A stretch of 6,552 bases of DNA from Spirochaetia bacterium (lineage in GTDB: Bacteria > Spirochaetota > UBA4802 > UBA5550). Under the pieces are notes generated by a model that saw only the letters and a list, made by a program, of their open reading frames with translations, was not told the origin of the DNA and did not search any database. The stretch spans positions 1 through 6,552 of the forward strand of contig JAITPE010000045.1 of the NCBI GenBank assembly GCA_031289575.1, read 5' to 3'. The translations under genes were made by a program, and so were the position numbers. Positions 5,234 through 6,552 of this stretch are shown here, piece by piece; the first letter of the stretch is position 1, and every line of letters begins with the position of its first letter.

Positions 5234-6329
5234 TTGTAAACTCCGTAGTAATTCTTTTTTTCAGGGCATGGCGCTCAAAGGCGAGCTCGATGAGGCGGTC
5301 GAGCAGTTCGCTGTAGGCTAAGCCGCTTTTCTCCCACAGCTTTGGGTACATGCTTATGCTTGTAAAGCCTGGGATAGTGTTTATTTCGTTAAAGTAAAAA
5401 TTTCCTGTATTTTTTTCCACAAAAAAATCAACGCGCGCGAGCCCCGCGCAGTTAAGGGCCTTGAACGCCTTGAGCGCCGCGGCGCGTATACTTTTTTCAA
5501 GCTCCGCATCAAGCTCGGCCGGAATGACTAAAGCCGCGCCATTGCTGTCTATGTACTTTGCTTCATATGAATAAAATTCATGGCTGGGGATTATTTCTCC
5601 TATGCACGATGATGATGGATTTTCGTTTCCAAGAACCGCGCATTCTATTTCACGGACAGTGACAGAGCGCTCGATCAGGAGCTTGTTGTCAAACCTGAAG
5701 GCGAAGTCGAGCGCCGGTGCGAGCTCGGCTTCGCCTTTTACCTTGCCTACGCCGACCGATGAGCCGGCGCGGCATGGCTTGACAAAAAGGGGAAAGCCTA
5801 TGCCTTCTATGAGCGCGCCGGTGTCCTTGTTATTCTTCCATTCCGTGTAAGTAAGGGTTTTCCATGGAACAACCGGTATGCCGCAGTCCCGGACAAGCCG
5901 TTTTGATATGTCCTTGTCCATGCCGACTGCCGAGCCTGTGACACCGGCTCCGACATAGGGTACCGCCGATAGTTCCAACATGCCCTGCAAGCGGCCGTCC
6001 TCGCAGTTGGTTCCGTGCATAACAGGAAATACCGCGTCAACAGAAACGCTGCGCAGCGTTTCTGTTTCGGTTAAAACAAGACGGCCGCCGCTTTCGTAAT
6101 GGCTCACATTCCAGCTGCCGTTTTCATCGAGCTTGAGTATTTTTCCAAAATCGGCATCATCAACAATTACGGGTTTTTCCTGAACGTGCCATTTGCCGTT
6201 CTTGGCAACGCCTATTGCTATGATGTTGTATTTGGCCTTATCTAATCCGGATACAACAGAGGCGGCGGAACACAATGATACATTGTGTTCTCCCGATTTG
6301 CCGCCGTAAAGAATGGCAATGTTAATCAT
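5226..6329 (-). CDS. ddl: D-alanine--D-alanine ligase
   Basis: Ddl joins two D-alanines using ATP to make the dipeptide that ends the peptidoglycan stem peptide; it acts in the cytoplasm as an ATP-grasp enzyme. This copy is 367 residues, within the family range. Visible motifs are [16 protein letters not shown] (7-22) with catalytic E14, [12 protein letters not shown] (101-112), [16 protein letters not shown] (182-197) with the conserved serine pair, [16 protein letters not shown] (244-259) containing the tyrosine typical of D-Ala-D-Ala rather than D-Ala-D-Lac enzymes, and ARVDFF (298-303) and [11 protein letters not shown] (313-323) with metal ligands D301, E315 and N317. HGTNCEDG has cysteine where glycine or other residues are common. 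The ATG at 6329 overlaps the aspartokinase stop by 8 bp, with a GGCGGA ribosome-binding site, so translation is probably coupled. Three sizeable inverted repeats lie within the gene and are listed separately. Confidence 0.97.
   Translation of the reverse strand: MINIAILYGGKSGEHNVSLCSAASVVSGLDKAKYNIIAIGVAKNGKWHVQEKPVIVDDADFGKILKLDENGSWNVSHYESGGRLVLTETETLRSVSVDAVFPVMHGTNCEDGRLQGMLELSAVPYVGAGVTGSAVGMDKDISKRLVRDCGIPVVPWKTLTYTEWKNNKDTGALIEGIGFPLFVKPCRAGSSVGVGKVKGEAELAPALDFAFRFDNKLLIERSVTVREIECAVLGNENPSSSCIGEIIPSHEFYSYEAKYIDSNGAALVIPAELDAELEKSIRAAALKAFKALNCAGLARVDFFVEKNTGNFYFNEINTIPGFTSISMYPKLWEKSGLAYSELLDRLIELAFERHALKKRITTEFTND
5698..5737. repeat. long near-perfect inverted repeat inside ddl
   Basis: AAGGCGAAG (5698-5706) pairs with CTTCGCCTT (5729-5737), and after one mismatch (5707/5728) CGAGC (5708-5712) pairs with GCTCG (5723-5727). 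That is 14 of 15 positions in register around a 10-nt loop. It encodes residues 198-211 of Ddl ([14 protein letters not shown]), a variable surface segment. No T-tract flanks it. Confidence 0.8.
6039..6066. repeat. perfect 28-bp palindrome inside ddl
   Basis: The half-site AACAGAAACGCTGC (6039-6052) is followed with no spacer by its exact reverse complement (6053-6066). All 14 positions pair. It encodes about residues 88-97 of Ddl ([10 protein letters not shown]), just before the conserved FPVMHG segment. In RNA it would form a stem of about 12 bp with a 4-nt loop. There is no T-tract after it on either strand. Confidence 0.92.
6268..6290. repeat. perfect 10-bp inverted repeat near the ddl start
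   Basis: GAACACAATG (6268-6277) and CATTGTGTTC (6281-6290) are exact reverse complements around a 3-nt spacer. The repeat spans codons 14-21 of ddl, over the conserved EHNVSLC residues, and begins about 40 nt after the start codon. It could form a hairpin in the early ddl message or be a dyad binding site. Confidence 0.8.
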
Positions 6330-6552
6330 TGGTTCCGCCTTCCAGAAATACTTTGTGTATTAGTTTTTGCGCCAATTCGGCATACATAATGTCTATGACG
6401 CACGATATGCCTATTTCGCTTGTGGCGATCATTTCAATATTTATGTTTTTGTCGGAGAGCGCGCGGAACATTCTGGCCGCCACTCCGTAGGAGGAAAGCA
6501 TTCCAACGCCGATTGCCGAGACTATCGCTATGTCTTTTTTTGCCTGCAGCGG
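6322..6552 (-). CDS. lysC: aspartokinase, C-terminal ACT-domain end (partial)
   Basis: The last 76 codons of an aspartate kinase gene enter from the right edge and stop at TAA (6322-6324). The segment [19 protein letters not shown] followed by [25 protein letters not shown] is the well-known C-terminal ACT domain of monofunctional LysC-type aspartokinases, which senses lysine or threonine for feedback control. The enzyme phosphorylates aspartate as the first step toward lysine, threonine, methionine and diaminopimelate. The catalytic domain lies outside the window, so activity and isozyme type cannot be judged. The stop overlaps the ddl start by 8 bp. An aspartokinase and Ddl pair makes sense if diaminopimelate feeds peptidoglycan synthesis. 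The symbol lysC is given by family; other aspartokinase names are possible. Confidence 0.93.
   Translation of the reverse strand, partial: PLQAKKDIAIVSAIGVGMLSSYGVAARMFRALSDKNINIEMIATSEIGISCVIDIMYAELAQKLIHKVFLEGGTND

Noticed and set aside
5474..5485. 12-bp palindrome GCGCCGCGGCGC in ddl
   Set aside because: It is all G/C in a CG-rich alanine codon run, so low complexity explains the symmetry.
5856..5874. Bulged inverted repeat in ddl around TTCCATGGAA
   Set aside because: It needs a bulge to extend beyond 10 bp, and similar structures are expected by chance at this length.
5807..6040. 77-aa minus-strand frame inside ddl in another phase
   Set aside because: It is out of frame with the clear Ddl motifs, and its composition (many Arg and Thr) is typical of shifted GC-rich coding.
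1..6552. CRISPR array, tRNA, rRNA or insertion sequence
   Set aside because: No regularly spaced direct repeats, no tRNA-like cloverleaf with a CCA end, no rRNA conserved stretches and no transposase motifs were seen on either strand.

Overview
This window comes from a bacterial chromosome of moderate GC (about 50% across most of it) with very compact gene packing. Apart from one AT-rich gene at the left edge, every gene lies on the minus strand, so transcription runs from right to left. The housekeeping genes are typical of bacteria: aspartokinase, D-Ala-D-Ala ligase for peptidoglycan, type II phosphatidylserine synthase, and MoaC for molybdenum cofactor. They do not fix the phylum. The layout would suit an uncultured lineage known from metagenome assemblies, but that is a guess.

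In transcription order, the right half holds the 3' end of an aspartokinase gene (6322-6552, ACT domain only), ddl (5226-6329), and a small two-TM membrane protein of unknown function (4685-5233). Each overlaps the next by 8 bp. After them come a candidate terminator and a well-formed candidate promoter (4634-4698). The second transcription unit runs pssA (3834-4598), moaC (3359-3841), an uncharacterised 202-aa protein with a strongly acidic C-terminal tail (2746-3354), an uncharacterised basic 239-aa protein (2017-2736), and an ATP-dependent DNA ligase-like protein (594-2015). Gaps within this unit range from an 8-bp overlap to 9 bp.

The most interesting gene content is the last three genes. 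The ligase-like protein has all the nucleotidyltransferase motifs and the OB-fold motif VI of ATP-dependent DNA ligases. It has no N-terminal DNA-binding domain and no signal peptide, and it carries a C-terminal extension of about 100 residues that I cannot place. The two genes before it are so tightly coupled to it that a three-component nucleic-acid repair or end-processing cassette is a reasonable hypothesis. Nothing in the sequence proves it.

The left edge (1-426, about 26% GC by hand count) carries a VapC-like PIN-domain toxin on the plus strand. It converges on the ligase operon and is probably the second gene of a toxin-antitoxin pair whose antitoxin lies outside the window. Its composition indicates horizontal acquisition.

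A separate layer of structure is a set of long inverted repeats inside coding sequence, including a perfect 28-bp palindrome, a 15-position near-perfect stem and a 10-bp stem in ddl, plus a 12-of-13-bp stem in the 202-aa gene. None is followed by a T-tract, so they are not terminators.
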